Notes under the pieces: model-generated
Told to the model about the DNA's origin: nothing
The model's input: only the letters and a program-made list of their open reading frames with translations
Databases searched by the model: none
Position numbers and translations under genes: made by a program
In this document: positions 46,863 through 60,105 of the stretch, piece after piece
Position numbering within the stretch: the first letter of the stretch is position 1
How the letters are laid out: the number at the start of each line of letters is the position of its first letter
Source: Lytechinus pictus
Lineage: Eukaryota; Echinodermata; Echinoidea; Temnopleuroida; Toxopneustidae
Direction of reading: 5' to 3'
DNA length: 64,000 nt
Assembly (NCBI RefSeq): GCF_037042905.1
Contig: NC_087247.1
Location: 39,221,920 to 39,285,919, forward strand

Positions 46863-48434
46863 TGCAGCGACACTCTTGTTTTAATTATTATTGTTCGACA
46901 TCATTACCTTGAGTTTAAACAATTTCTCTCGAATCATAGTTCAGTATATACGACTACTCGAGTTCAAAGGCCCATTCAGCCCAAATTTCTCAAATATGAA
47001 ATGAGAACGTTGTGACAGTCATTTTCAAATGTTGCTTGGTTTCACAATGCACAACAAGGACGACATCTGACATGCAAAATGAAGGATCGAGCCGATAACG
47101 TTTTTGGTTTTACACTAGCTATTTCATTCTGTACTTTATTAGGCCTATTATGAAAAATAGCAATTCAAATTCTACAAATATTTGACTTATGGATAAGCTT
47201 TTGATTGAACCATAATACATACAAGTTACAATAGGCCTATTCAAGGAGAATACAAATCACGTTTTACAGCTATGGGAGAACAATATTTTATACATTGTAC
47301 TTCATCATGTTCATTAAAAAAAATACCCCACAATGTAAACTATATACATTTTAAAGTTTCGCTAATTTTTGTCACAAGAAGGTTGCACAACTCAGTGATA
47401 TATGCAATGGGAGAGTAGACGACGTTCCTTCTCCTGTCTTTTGTTTTTTATTTTTTAAATTAAACAATTTTTCATTTTTTGCAGATTTGACAATAAGGAC
47501 CAACTAAATGTTAAAACAATAGTTATATCACATATTCAAGGAGGAATAAAAATATCTTTCACATAACAATAAAGAGAAAATTTGAATATTATGTCGGTGA
47601 AGAGTTTTTTCAATGTTACGCTTTATCCCTTTTTTCCTCCATTAACTTGGTTTAACCATGTAAATTTGCAAACCATGTTCAGAGATAAGTTCTTGGAGAC
47701 CTACCGCTTTTCTCGATATGCTATATGGCGGAAATTCCATCAGTCTGCTCATAGATGGTGGTGAAGGGTCTAGCAATCCTAATATGTCATTACCTTTGAC
47801 ATCTTTAGATTATGGATAACTTCCTATATATATGTGACGAAGGGTCTATAGCAATCCTAATATATCATCACCTTTGACATCTTTAGATAATGGATAACTT
47901 CCTATACAATGAGCATATAAATAGAATGCACATTACTCGAAATATAGGGGTATATGAAATATTGTTTGCGAAAAAATGTACAAATATAACGCGCACGTAT
48001 GCTGCAATGCAACTGTAAGTGAAAACAAAAATATAATATGGCTGACAATCTTACCAATCTTTGGTTTTTGCAATTTGGTTGTCCTATATAGTCAATCGTT
48101 CATTCCATCGGTGTGAGTTTAAAATCGAGACAAAAATTGTATAAAAACTAAGAACAAATCGACTCAATAAGAGATTTGACTATTCACAAAACTTTCAAAC
48201 TTCAATAGAAGATAACTCTATAATATTTTGAAAATGTATCGTTACCTGACTCTTCTTGTTGTAAATTTGACACAGAAGTTGGTGACATTTTGACCCAGTA
48301 ATTCAACTATTACACTGCATGGATTTGTTTTGACATCGATGGAGTAATTATAAACAAAATTACTGGTCCAATATAGTTTCAACACATGCCGGTGTGGAAC
48401 CTATAGCTGGAGCGGTGTTCAGGTGTTAGCATGA
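46863..48434. other. AT-rich non-coding stretch, nothing recognised apart from the 47762 tandem repeat
   Basis: No gene-like frame; the frames near 46824 and 47582 are under 65 codons without motifs. Confidence 0.45.
47762..47910. repeat. Two-copy tandem repeat, about 76-bp unit
   Basis: gaagggtct..agcaatccta ... cctttgacatctttagat..tggataacttcctat occurs twice in a row (from 47763 and 47839) with few differences, indicating a fairly recent local duplication. Confidence 0.85.
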
Positions 48435-48438
48435 TTAA

Positions 48439-48962
48439 AGTAAACCAAAACCCAAGAGGAGAAGCAATCTTATTGGAAAGAGTAAAATGAGAGGAACAAT
48501 TTAAAAAAAGTTTCATCAAATCAGTTATGAAATAAGCAAGTTATGGACGTTTAAAAAGTCTTGTTGTACTTTCTAAGGGGATCCTCAAATTGGCAAACGT
48601 GCTTCAAAATGGCTGATTTTTTGCACAACTCTCCATTTGTTTTGTACACAAATTTTCAGATTTTCTCCTTTATTTTACATATTTCACACTATCTCCTCCT
48701 GACCTTGACATATGTGATGTGAATTATATTTTCCCATGACATGTGTTGTGCTCAGAAGGAGGCAAGATGCAATTTGAAAGATAATTAGGAAAATCTGAAA
48801 ATTTGCCATTTTGAGGATCCCCAGCATGGAAAGTACAACAAGACGTTTTAAACGTCCATAACTTGTTTATTCACAACAAATGTTGATGAAACTTGTTTAA
48901 ATTGTTCCTCTCATTTTACTCTTGTCAATAAGATTGCTTCTCTTCCTGGTTTTTTGTTCCCT
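48439..48962. mobile_element. TTAA-flanked foldback element with about 155-bp inverted arms, 524 bp
   Basis: TTAA lies on both sides (48435-48438 and 48963-48966). The ends agtaaaccaaaac and (reverse complement) agggaacaaaaaacc lead into long arms with shared words gagaagcaatcttattg, gagtaaaatgagaggaacaa, aagttatggacgtttaaaa and cttgttgtactttc, facing each other across a central spacer of about 200 bp. It belongs to the same insertion class as 40651-41231 but is a different family. Confidence 0.88.
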
Positions 48963-48966
48963 TTAA

Positions 48967-51900
48967 GTGGTATGAATGTATTCACATCCCCCTTCTAACA
49001 AGGAGCAATTTATTGTGTGAAGTATGTATTCTCATTTTTTAAGTTAAAAATCAAAGCCCTTGTCCCTCCCCCCCCCCAAACAAAAACAAAAAAACCGTTT
49101 TAGATTTTAAAGTGACAAAACAATTTTGTTGTTGTTGTTGTCAACTTGATGTCAAATTGATGAAATTTTTGTGAATTTTTATATTAAAAAAATCATCAAA
49201 ATTTGATGATTGTTTGTGGGGGTGTCAATGGTTGTCAATTTGATACCTAAAATGCATGTTTACTAGAAAATAAACTCCAGCTCGGTGTTGATTATTCAAC
49301 ACCAGATTTTTTGCAGCGCATATAAATAGTATAAACATATTTATTGTTAATCGTAATCGTGATTAGAGGAGACCGTTCTCATGTCGGAGTAGTAAATTAC
49401 GGAAATGTACAATGTGTCATAGAAAAATGAAACACGTTTTTCAGAGAAAGATATCACAAATATAGTTTAATTTCAAATTTGATAATAGTAATAGAGAAAT
49501 CTTTATTTCAATGACCAAAATACTGTTAGCAAATGACTGCGCGCAATAACCATGGTAACAAATGAGGCTCGATAGAAACAATTACATACTATACTCAATT
49601 TCTATTACTATATCACTCTTTTTATTCAGAGATTTTGGTGCAAGAAACGCTACAAATAACCTACAAATATGAACTTTCTATTTATGTATTTCTCACGGCA
49701 CCAAATGATAAAATTCGAATTTTGTTACAGAAAAAAAATGTCGATAAATTATCATAAATCATCCGCTTATGCCGGGACAAAATAAATGAGAATCTCGTGG
49801 GGATTTTGTATAACCATGAAGAATGATATAATTATATAACTCGCACTCACATGCTGAATGAACTTGATGGTGGTAATCATTATAGGCGCAAAAAAACAGT
49901 ATAGATGCCAAAAGGCAATTAATGTAAGGACAAATGACTCCATATAATATTATTATCATTGTATTTCAGGTAAAATGAGATGAGCATGATAACGGGGAGT
50001 CAATTCAATTTACATAATATGACCAATGGTCATTGACCATGGAGCTAGTAGCTCCATGATTATGGCTAATGGATTGCTCTGTATTTGCGCTGATGTGTAG
50101 AAGGCTTGGTTCGCCATGCCTAATGAAGGCATGATACTTTTTATACAAATTCATCCCTCAAATTCACGATGATAATTGGGCGGGGAAAATGGATTACTGT
50201 TGAAGGAGAAAAGTCAATATGACCAGTAATAACTCCAAGATATAGCCATAGCGGTTGGCTATATACATGGTTGTTCTTGGACTATATATAGGCCCTATAA
50301 TGATAACTAATCTCTGTAAGGGAACTGTCTCTTACTAACTGAAACCATATCCTGACAATTTCAGGATAATAATGATCTTTGTCAGTAGCTCTCTACTATC
50401 AAATTGCTATTTAATGCTCAAACGGCCATTTCAAATAAAAATAAAAACATTGTACAGAGTGCAGGGCTACAGATTTAAAAACGGTCGGATGCATGGCTAA
50501 TACGCTTTTGTATAATTAATACTGTTAATTTGGTACACGTACGGTTCACAGCCTCCTATCCCAAGAACAAGGCCACAGATTCACTGGTTCTTACAGACTG
50601 GAAAGCTAAAATCTGTCTGCTAGGAGGAGCTTGAAACATTTTTTATTTACTTTTTAAAAAGTGAAACAAGACGTATTGTCAAGTGGAACAACCAATGAAC
50701 AAAGACCATGGACCTATATATACACTGTTAAAAAAAAACCTGATTTCACAGAAAGAAAAGAAGATTTTGCAGAAAGCAATAACAGAATCATTCTGTAAAT
50801 TCATAAAACAGGAATTTTTCTGCAATTTAACAGAACAGGTCTGTTTAAAAAGGGGAAAAGGGTATTTTATTAAAGGAAATTTGTAAGGTTCCGTACACCA
50901 AATACCAATTTCCTGTAAGATTGCGCAATCTGGTAAGATTACAGGTGTTCTCGAGACTCTGCTGCAGGAACTTCTTTTACTTTAAGGACATACAAAGACT
51001 GACACTTTCATGCTATTTTCTGGTTCCTATTAATATTATCCTGTAAATTATTATATTTCATTATTATACTTCTTTGATGTACTGTTTTTATGCTGTAATT
51101 GTTTTTTTTTTATAATAAACTTCAAGTTCAAGATCGCATGATCTTTACCAATAGGTGCTGTAATTTTATCAAAAATTAATTTAAATAATAATATAGCTAA
51201 ATCTTATAAAGCACTTTTCATGAAAATCTTATCAAAGTGTTGTACAGTATAGGAAAGAGCAAAATGAAATACAAAAATGATAATGAAATGGACATTACGT
51301 TTTGAATAGGAGAGAACAAGAAATGTCATACATGCTTGGTTTGGCCATGCTATACATGGTTTGGCTCAGTTAGGAAAGGCATGGTAGGAACATGGATCCT
51401 AGTATTGGGTCGCCGAGAAAATGCAACTGACCTGGAAATGCTGCAGGCTTCCGCTTTGATGTGACATTATAGACCTATAGGCCTATTTGGCAGTATAGGT
51501 CGGTGATGATAGATAATTGGAAGGATGTCTGTCCGGATGATGAGATAGGGATGAAGACTGGTAAGACCATGGTAAGATGGTGACTGACCTAGCACTGGGT
51601 GATCGTTTCTGAAGGTGTGTGTCTGTCATGGGAAAGAGAGTCTTGACCGGCAAATTGCGACAGACGTTGAGCCGACCATTATTTTTTTACGACGAAGGTT
51701 AGCTTTCGGCCAGCAGGTCGATCCAAATAGATGGGAACGGGGTAGGGTTCCATTTCCAAACTTCTTAATAAAATCAGGGAGTTCCCAACTCCCTGATTAA
51801 ATAGTAAGGTCCCGTGCAGAATCACCGAGGACAATGCCCAAACATCACGCCCCCATGGCCCAATAGTCCCTTTATACCACCCCTTGTAAAATTAAAAGGC

Positions 51901-54900
51901 AATAATGCCCTAAGTAAAACCAAAATGGATAAAACGAATGGATAATGACTCCATCCAATATACAGTCATGACTGTAGCCCACGAGCAAGCATGATTGGGT
52001 CATCGGTAAAGGACATCCTACAAATTGAATTAATCTAATGAGTTTTTCGGTGCTCCGATTAAAATACCAGATGGGATATATACATGTACATGTAGGCATG
52101 CATTATACCATGGATACTTGGGAGATTCATTATCACAGAATTTTTCTCACGTACATTCATTAGACGTCCCGAGAAAATTAAGATGCGATTTAATTCATAA
52201 CGCGTATACCATCATCGTGTATGAGCCCTATCTGTCACGATGAACCTGTATTCAGATGAACCAATTATTATTTTCCCTATCATGCAATGATTTTACAAAT
52301 AAATTACGCATGTGATTATGATTTCTCACATCGCAAGGGGCAGGGGCGGGTGGGAGGGCGCCCCAATAATAACATCCACACCCCTCATAAATCATTGAAG
52401 ACTGCACACTTGTTAGTGGTGGTATCTCTAGACATGTTTTTCTCTACTATTGTCCGGAGTCTGTGAGAGAATGAAATAAATCTTTACTTCATGAGAAAAA
52501 ACAAATCGGATGGCAATATTCGTTTCCGTTTTATATACATCCTCTCTGCATCCGTTAGTCCAGTGGGACCAAGCCTTACAAACAGATGTGACACAAAATA
52601 TGCCTAATTATTTTGCTTCATGTCAGATAAACATAAGTTACCACAGTAATATTAATTCCGTGTGTAATGATAAAGGTGGCGGCACTTTATAATGACTCAT
52701 TGATCACAATCGAGAAAATACAGTAATGATTACCAGATAAAACCCTCGAGAATGTCCGTCTGGAAATGCCGTATCGGGGAAAAAAAACTGATCCTTCATT
52801 TCAATGAAAACAATATGGGAAAATCCACATCACAGAAAAAAAAACCCAGTCAACTCACTCCAGATTATATTTCGGCAAAATGCGAAATTACATTGATAGC
52901 TATCCCTGGATAGTATACAGAAGATATATCCTTAATCCTATCATGCCGATAGAAAAAATGTTTTGTTGTCCGTGGTTCGATCACCAGTTAATGTTGGCAA
53001 ACAAGATGCATAAATGAAGTTATTTTCGACAGAAACAGTGATCGAACATGTTTTACCATGGGCTTTATCGTGCTTAGTACATTAATAATTATCTACTCCC
53101 ACGCAAGCTCCCACTCGCTGTGCTATAAAGCATGAACTCACGCTGAAGTGGATGAGGTGCACATAATAAATCGTATTGATGACAAATTATTATTTCACTT
53201 CACTCGCCGGTAAAAAGTAAAAAAATACTTCAATCTTAAAAAATATATATATATCCTAGGCTAAAGATACAATGATTAACACTTCTACGAAAAAAAAAAC
53301 ATCGCTCGCTGCACTAACTCGTATTTAAATATATGGACTGATTTTGTAAAGCAAATGAATTCAATAAATGAGGTGCACAATAAATCCACATAACAATAAG
53401 TATTCTTTAAAAAAAAATTGACAGTAAACCAAGGAACATGGAACAGAGTATCGCAAGACTCTATTAAAAAAAATCCTCAAAATTATACAAATGAAATGGT
53501 ATACAGGCATGATAATATCGGAGAGCAAGCAAATTTTGTCAGTTTGGAGACTGAATGTGCATGACATTTCTTAACATCTTATGGCCATGTGGCGTATTTT
53601 GATAAAGGAATAAGATGTTTAAAAAAGGAACACATATTTTCCCTCGCTTGTTGCTTGCACCCGGCTATGGCTCCTTGCAAGGGCTTAATTCGTTATTCGA
53701 TGTCTCTCTTCAATATAAGCAAATCCTTTTTTAAGTATTACCGGTACACATAAAACAAATAATTGAATTTATAATATTAATAAAGCAAAAGAGAACAAAT
53801 GTAGAGAATAATAATTTTTTGTGATTCCAGTATTATTTATGTTTGTTCGAGATGGTGAATAAAACAAAATACGAGGCTGTATTGACTTGTTAACAAAAAT
53901 CTCTTTAGAGTCCTGATAACTCCCGAGTCCTTGTTAGACTTGAAAGGTTACTTTAAATATTACAAGGAACCTACAAGCCAAGTGATTTCTGGCTTAAAGT
54001 CCCCGATGATTGTCTGATCTTTCTTCCTGTAACCAACACAAAGGGGAACTCCATAACTTGAGAGGTGTATCTTCGTACTCATTCTCTTGTTCATAGACAT
54101 AGGTGAAGATCGTATAGCCGGCGGGTTGAAAGTCCCGAGCAGAAGCGACAACAGGAATGAATTTCAAGTAAAGAGAGAAGATGACCTTTGGTTCGTCTTG
54201 TGTCATTGTCTGATTGCCCCCACCCCACGTACAAGCTATATAGACAATCATGCTGATTGTCTCGATTAAGTAGGTGCCCCTGTGCACTCTCCAGCTAGCA
54301 GCTTCAACCATCCATACAGCCAGGGTACTTACTTGTCAATGATCTTACCTGATCAGATGCAGTCATACATTTGTATTGTTATTGCTAGATTGGCGTTTGC
54401 CACTGTACAGTTAAAAGGATACATTAACTTAGTCGAAGATTCATGTCAAATTGAATAGTCTATTTGTTAATTTAAAGAAACTTTACCATTTTCATTTTAG
54501 TATTCCGGAAATGATGAATGTTTTTTTTTTTTATAGATTTAATAAAGGATCTTCATGACTTAATCACATCACAATAATAATCTTGTACCATGAGGAATTT
54601 TGCACCTTTAGTATTAAAATGGGGGTAGAATCAACCTTTATCATGTTTATAATGGCAATTTTGTTAACAACAAGAAAGGGGGTTTAAAATGGGAAAATAT
54701 CAAGTATTGTGTACAATAAACCCACACTCATCCATGACAAGACCACCCACCCCCCTAAAAAATAACTACAGAAAACTTTCGAACTATTGCAATGGCTACT
54801 CAAATGAAGTTAATGGATAATAATTTTGATTAGCACATGCATATACGTCTACGTTAAATACGGTAGGAGCCTGGTAGGGCATCCCGTATAGATGTAGAAA

Positions 54901-55557
54901 CATGTAATCTACTAGTGGTAGCTCTGAGATGAGATGCATGAAGAGATCAAGAGAAAGTGGCAAAATTCCCCGAAACATCACTTATCATGAAATTTAATAC
55001 GAAAATACAAAGAACTTTTAAAGATAGTTTACATTCTAAATATTCAACTTCAAGTCGTTCAGGTTACACTCATAATCACAATATAAACGAAACTAAGTAT
55101 GAATGACGTACCGGGTCAGATTCTACGGGTATGGACGACCATGTAGAGGTAGGTTGCCGCTGGCCGGCTGGCTGGGGCAAGCGAAGAAGTCCGGTCTGGA
55201 GCTTTACACAACGTCCAGCCTCCAGTTTTGAACTCCTCCAAACGTCACCAAATTACAAACAAATCGTGAGAGATAATGGCCGATGATTCACTCGCAGAGC
55301 TTGAGACTGATTTGTAAAAACATAATATATATGTTGCATGCTTCTCAGGGAGATGTTACATTACATCCCATGCGGCGTATATGATGTGTATCTTTCCGTG
55401 GATTCCCTGACTATATAGATATCCACTCACTGTACCGTCTGCCCTGCTAGCTCAGCTGCGCTTGATAGTATACGAGAGCTAGCAATGATCAACCCTACGT
55501 ACAGGGCATACCGTTAGATAAAAATGTAAACACAACGTAGACAACTTAGGTGCGATC
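48967..55557. other. Largely featureless non-coding stretch
   Basis: A small stem (ggtgttgattattcaacacc) lies near 49284-49303. A LINE-like tail (ataataaacttcaagttcaa) occurs at about 51110-51131. A 105-codon minus-strand frame (53994-54311) and consensus-like minus-strand donors near 54350 (cag|gtaaga) and 54333 (aa|gtaagt) hint at exon material, but no protein domain is recognisable and no model closes. A plus-strand donor-like gag|gtaggt lies near 55148. Confidence 0.35.
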
Positions 55558-55736
55558 TAGTCTGCGGTGCAAACCCTTCACTCGAGTTAAGATTTGAGGG
55601 TCCGAATGTGCAGCCTATATGCATTGTATACATGGTCCTTTGAAGTTTCATGATTATGTGATAGTCTTTGCGTGGAGACCCACTTGTTGATCAAAGTTTC
55701 AATCAGGTTATGTGCCTGCAGACTAGGTAGAATCTG
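55558..55736. mobile_element. Small MITE with ctagtctgc ends
   Basis: The left end ctagtctgcggtgcaaac and the right end in reverse complement ctagtctgcaggcacataac form a terminal inverted repeat of about 10-18 bp. The element is 179 bp, non-coding, with no clear target duplication. Confidence 0.6.
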
Positions 55737-56078
55737 TGCTCAGATTATTCTTCTGATTTTCAGGAGTTTCTTGGAGGTTTCGAGTTTTTCAAGGACTTAT
55801 GCAGCCTGAGTAGGATGCCTATGACAACACTACATTTTTTTTCTTCATTTTTATTTTTTTTTTTGGGGGGAGGCAAGCGGTAGGCAACGATCCTGACTGG
55901 AGAGCAAATGCCTCCCGTACGTGCCCCTCCCCCTCCCCCCCCCCCCCCGGTACCACCACTGGGTAGACTACCTGTCTATAGCAGCCACATGTCTATAATA
56001 GATGCCACATGCTTTCCTTCGGGCTGGCCACTATGGCCCTGCGAGGCGGGTGTGCTGGGGTGCGACCCCCCCCCCCCC
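55737..56078. other. Non-coding spacer with poly-T/G and poly-C tracts
   Basis: Contains T and G runs near 55835-55871, a C run near 55932-55948 beside a caccactggg motif that resembles a hAT-type end, and a C run of 13 at 56066-56078 that abuts the foldback element. Confidence 0.6.
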
Positions 56079-56305
56079 TGTTACACCCACAAATGTAATA
56101 ATCGCCCACAAATGTAATAACGCCCACAAATGTAATAACACTTTACCCACAAATGTAATAACGCCCACAAATGTAATAACACTTTACCCACAAATGTAAT
56201 AATTTCACCCACAAATGTAATAATGCACTTTACCCACAAATGTAATAATTTTTGATCGCCCACAAATGTAATAATGACTTTACCCACAAATGTAATAAAT
56301 TTGAA
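56079..56305 (+). repeat. Left outer domain of the foldback element: ten 15-bp units
   Basis: Ten copies of cccacaaatgtaata with spacers such as acg, acacttta, atttca, atgcacttta and atttttgatcg. The order of spacers from the fourth unit inward is the same as in the right arm at 60106-60333. Confidence 0.95.
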
Positions 56306-56377
56306 GGGATTTTTGGCGAATCTGTTCTAAACTAAAATCCTATAGTAATGCGTTCATATAGCACAAAAGTGCAAAGT

Positions 56378-57005
56378 CTTTTTTCCAGACCCGGTTAATA
56401 AAAAATTAAAGTACAATTCCAAAGTCTTTTTCCAGACCCGGTTAATTCAAAAATTATAATGCAAGTCCAAAGTCTTTTTTCCAGACCCGGTTGTTTCAAA
56501 AATTCTAATATACGTCCAAAGTCTTTTTTCCAGACCTGGTTGTTTCCAAAATAACAATATAAGTCCAAAGTCTTTTTTCCAGACCCAGTTGTTTCAAAAA
56601 TTATAATATACGTCCAAAGTCTTTTTTCCAGACCCGGTTAATTCAAAATTTATAATATACGTCCAAAGTCTTTTTTCCAGACCCGGTTAATTAAAAAATT
56701 ATAATGCAAGTGCAAAGTCTTTTTTCCAGACCCGGTTAATTGAAAAATTATAATATACGTCCAAAGTCTTTTTTCCAGACCCGGTTAATTCAAAAATTAT
56801 AATGCAAGTCCAAAGTCTTTTTTCCAGACCCGGTTGTTTCAAAAATTATAATATACGTCCAAAGTCTTTTTTCCAGACCCAGTTGTTTAAAAAATAATAA
56901 TATACTTCCAAAGTCTTTTTTCCAGACCCGGTTAATTCAAAAATTATAATATACTTCCAAAGTCTTTTTTCCAGACCCGGTAGTTTCAAAATTATTATAA
57001 GTCCA
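56378..57005 (+). repeat. Left inner array of the foldback element: 13 units of about 48 bp
   Basis: Units share aaagtcttttttccagaccc, then ggttaattcaaaaattataa or ggttgtttcaaaaattataa, then a variable tacgtcc/gcaagtcc end. Two subtypes (ttaatt and ttgttt) are interspersed. Beyond 57005 more diverged and longer units continue to about 57660 with cores such as gtagtctttcctccagaccc. Confidence 0.95.
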
Positions 57006-57709
57006 AACTAAGATATGATAATGATATTCTAGTGGAATAAAAATGAGAATCGAGCTTAATCTTTTCTCCAGATCCAGTTAATTAAAACTGGTGGAAAAGT
57101 AACAAAGACCCCAACTCTCTTGTAAATGTTAAATAACATTAGCGTAGTCTTTCCTCCATGCCCAGATCTTTCAAATAACAATGAATAATAATGAATTAGT
57201 AATAATAAAAAAGGCCCACGATCCTATTTATGTTGAATATCATGGAAATATAGCGTAGTCTTTCCTTCAGACCCAGATCTTTCAAATAAGAAATGATGAA
57301 TAATATTAATAAATTAGTAATAATAAAAAAAAACAAAGACCGACGATCCTCTTTATGTTGAAAAACATGGAAATATAGCGTAGTCTTTCCTCCAGACCCA
57401 GTTATAAAAGTCATTTAAAACACAACGACAACAAAACAAGACCCTGCAATCTCATCAACATTGAATAACATGGAAATATGGTGTAGTCTTTCATCCAGAC
57501 CCAATTATTTCAAAATAACCAAAATCATTAAAAAAAGAATAACAGAATCTAAAGCCCAACTATCCTTCAAACTAAGAACCTTCAATAAATAAAAGTTTAG
57601 AGAGTTTTCTTTATTCCAGAACTTGTCATTTCAAAAATAAGATAAATGAAATCCTCATAACTAAGACTCAATTATATTCTTGTGCCTGTTCAACATGAAT
57701 AAGATGATT

Positions 57710-57846
57710 GGGGGAGTATTTCATCAACATTTATGTCCGACAAGTTGTCAGATCTGACAACTGTCCTTGATTTTGATTGGCTAAGAAGCAGTGCTACCAG
57801 TGTCGGATAAAACGCCAGACAACTCCTTTCATGAAATGCTCCCCGG
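57710..57846. mobile_element. MITE nested in the core of the foldback element
   Basis: The ends gggggagtatttcatcaaca and (reverse complement) cggggagcatttcatgaaag form a terminal inverted repeat. The interior contains a perfect 20-bp palindrome agttgtcagatctgacaact at 57743-57762 and ttttgattggctaagaagca. A relative lies at 41270-41426. Confidence 0.75.
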
Positions 57847-57959
57847 GCTCTAAGTTTTGATGTTGTTTTTTATTATGAATTTCTTTGCCTGGAAGAAAAA
57901 ATGAATGTTTAATTACATCATTTATTACAGGATGTTAGGCTGGAAGAGGGTAAATTTTT

Positions 57960-60040
57960 TTGTTGTTCTGTTTTTTTTTAATAAACGGGTCTGGTCAAAT
58001 TAAGTATGCGTTATCACAAGAGTTTTATAGTTTGGAAGATGCTGGGGTCTCAGTTTTTGAAGATTAATGTTTCGCTTAATTTGTATTTTAAAGAGAACTG
58101 GGTGAGGGGTAAAGACAACACTCTAAGCCCAAGCATTTTAAGTGGGTTTAATTTTGAAGATTGGTCTTAGCTGTGATTTTTTTTCAATATTTGTTTATCT
58201 TTTAAATAATCGGGTCTAGACAAAAGACTAAGCATAATACTCGTGTTATTCCACAAGAATAATGATATGACAAAGTCTTTTGTTTTTAAGATTGTTTAAA
58301 TCATTTTTAAATTACTGGGTCTGGAATAAAGACAACGCTCTAATCATGTGCTTTTCTACATGCATGGTCTTAATTTGGAGGATTGTTGGTTCTAAGATTC
58401 GTTTTGGGGGGTTGGGTTTTATTGATATTTCAGTCTTTAAAAAATTGTGTCTGGAGGAAAGTCGTTCTTCGACAATCGGTCTTCATGTTATTCCACAGTA
58501 ATTAGATTATTGGGTATTCGTTTTAGAATATTTGTAAAAACTATTTCATTTTTTTCAAATAATAACCAAGTCTGGAGAAAGGATGTTTGCTTTACCCATG
58601 CATTATTACAATGTTTTGTAGGGGTTGTAGTATTATTTAAAAAATAACTGGGTTTGGGGTAAAGACATATTTTTTTTACTGGAAAATTGGTCTTAGATTT
58701 GGAGTTTTTAATTCATTATTTAATAGCCGGGTCTGGAGGAAAGATTTTGGACTTATATTGTAATTGTTTAATTATCCAGGTCTGGAAAAAAGACTTTGCA
58801 CTTTTGTGCTATGAACGCATTGCTATAGGGTTTAGTTTTTAGTTTTAAGTAACGGGGTCTGGAGAAAAGACTATGCTTGATTCTCAATTTACTCTTAGCG
58901 CATATATTCACAATATATGCCGTATAAGTTGAAACAACGACAAAGACATTAATTCTACCAGTTTTAATTAACTGGGTCTGGAGAAAAGACTAAGCTCGAT
59001 TCGCTTTTTTTTTCCACTGGAATATCATTATCGTATCTTAGTTTGGACTTATATTATATTTTTTTTAATAACCAGGTCTGGAAAAAAGACTTTGGACACA
59101 TCTTATAATTTTTGAAACAACCGGGTCTGGAAAAAAGACATTGGACATATATTGTAATTGCTTAATTATCCGGGTATGGAAAAAAGACTGCATTTTTGTG
59201 CTATATGAACGCATTGCTATAGGGCTTAGTTTTTAGTTTTAAGTAACCGGGTCTGGAGAAAAGACAATGTTTGATTCCCAATTTACTCTTAGCGCATATA
59301 TTCACAATATACGCCGTTGACCTGACGCCGTATAAGTTAAAACAACAACAAAGACATTAATTCCACCAGTTTTAATTAACTGGGTCTGGAGAAAAGACTA
59401 AGCTCGATTCTCATTTTTCATTCTGGAATACCATTAACGTAACTTAGTTTGTACTTAAATTATAATTATTGAAACAACCGGGTCTGGAAAAAAGACTTTG
59501 GACTTATATTATAATTTTTGAATTAACCGGGTCTGGAAAAAGACTTTGGACGTATATTATAATTTTTGAAACAACCGGGTCTGAAAAAAGACTCTGGACT
59601 TATATTATAATTTTTGAAACAACCGAGTCTGGAAAAAAGACTTTGGACTTATATTATAATTTTTGAAACAACCGAGTCTGGAAAAAAGACTTTGGACTCA
59701 TATTATAATTTTTGAAACAACCGGGTCTGAAAAAAAAGACTTTGGACTTATATTACAATTTTTGAAACAACCGGGTCTGGAAAAAAGACTTTGGACGTAT
59801 ATTATAATTTTGAAACAACCGGGTCTGGAAAAAGACTTTGGACTTATATTATAATTTTTGAAACAACCGGGTCTGAAAAAAAAAGACTTTGGACTTATGT
59901 TACAATTTTTGAAACAACCGGGTCTGGAAAAAAGACTTTGGACGTATATTATAATTTTGAAACAACCGGGTCTGGAAAAAGACTTTGGACTTGTACTATA
60001 ATGTTTAATTAACTGGGTCTGGAAAAAAGACTTTGCACTT
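57960..60040 (-). repeat. Right inner array of the foldback element, expanded and rearranged
   Basis: Inverted copies of the same core (gggtctggaaaaaagacttt) recur at least 12 times at 48-50-bp spacing between 59470 and 60040, and more loosely down to 57980. A block of about 0.39 kb starting near 58797 (tgcacttttgtgctatgaac) recurs near 59190, sharing gcgcatatattcacaatat and ttaattaactgggtctggag, so this arm has undergone an internal segmental duplication absent from the left arm. Confidence 0.9.
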
Positions 60041-60105
60041 TTGTGCTATATGAACGCATTACTGTAGGATTTTAGTTCAGAACGGATTCGCCAAAAAATC
60101 CCTTC

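Noticed and set aside
53994..54350. 105-codon minus-strand frame with consensus-like donors nearby
   Set aside because: No recognisable domain, no acceptor-frame-donor arrangement that closes, and competing frames on both strands. Kept only as a note in the intergenic entry.
56081..56287. Frame repeating the peptide pattern HLWV/TFVG, also present at 60121-60366
   Set aside because: A translation of the 15-bp tandem units in the outer arms. The identical peptides reflect arm identity, not a protein.
56350..57005. Regular repeats with short variable stretches that superficially resemble a CRISPR array
   Set aside because: Units are about 48 bp with no true unique spacers, the window is eukaryotic, and the same units occur inverted in the opposite arm of a foldback transposon.
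59469..60012. Frames with repeated LWTYIIIFETTGS
   Set aside because: A translation of the 48-bp array of the foldback element.
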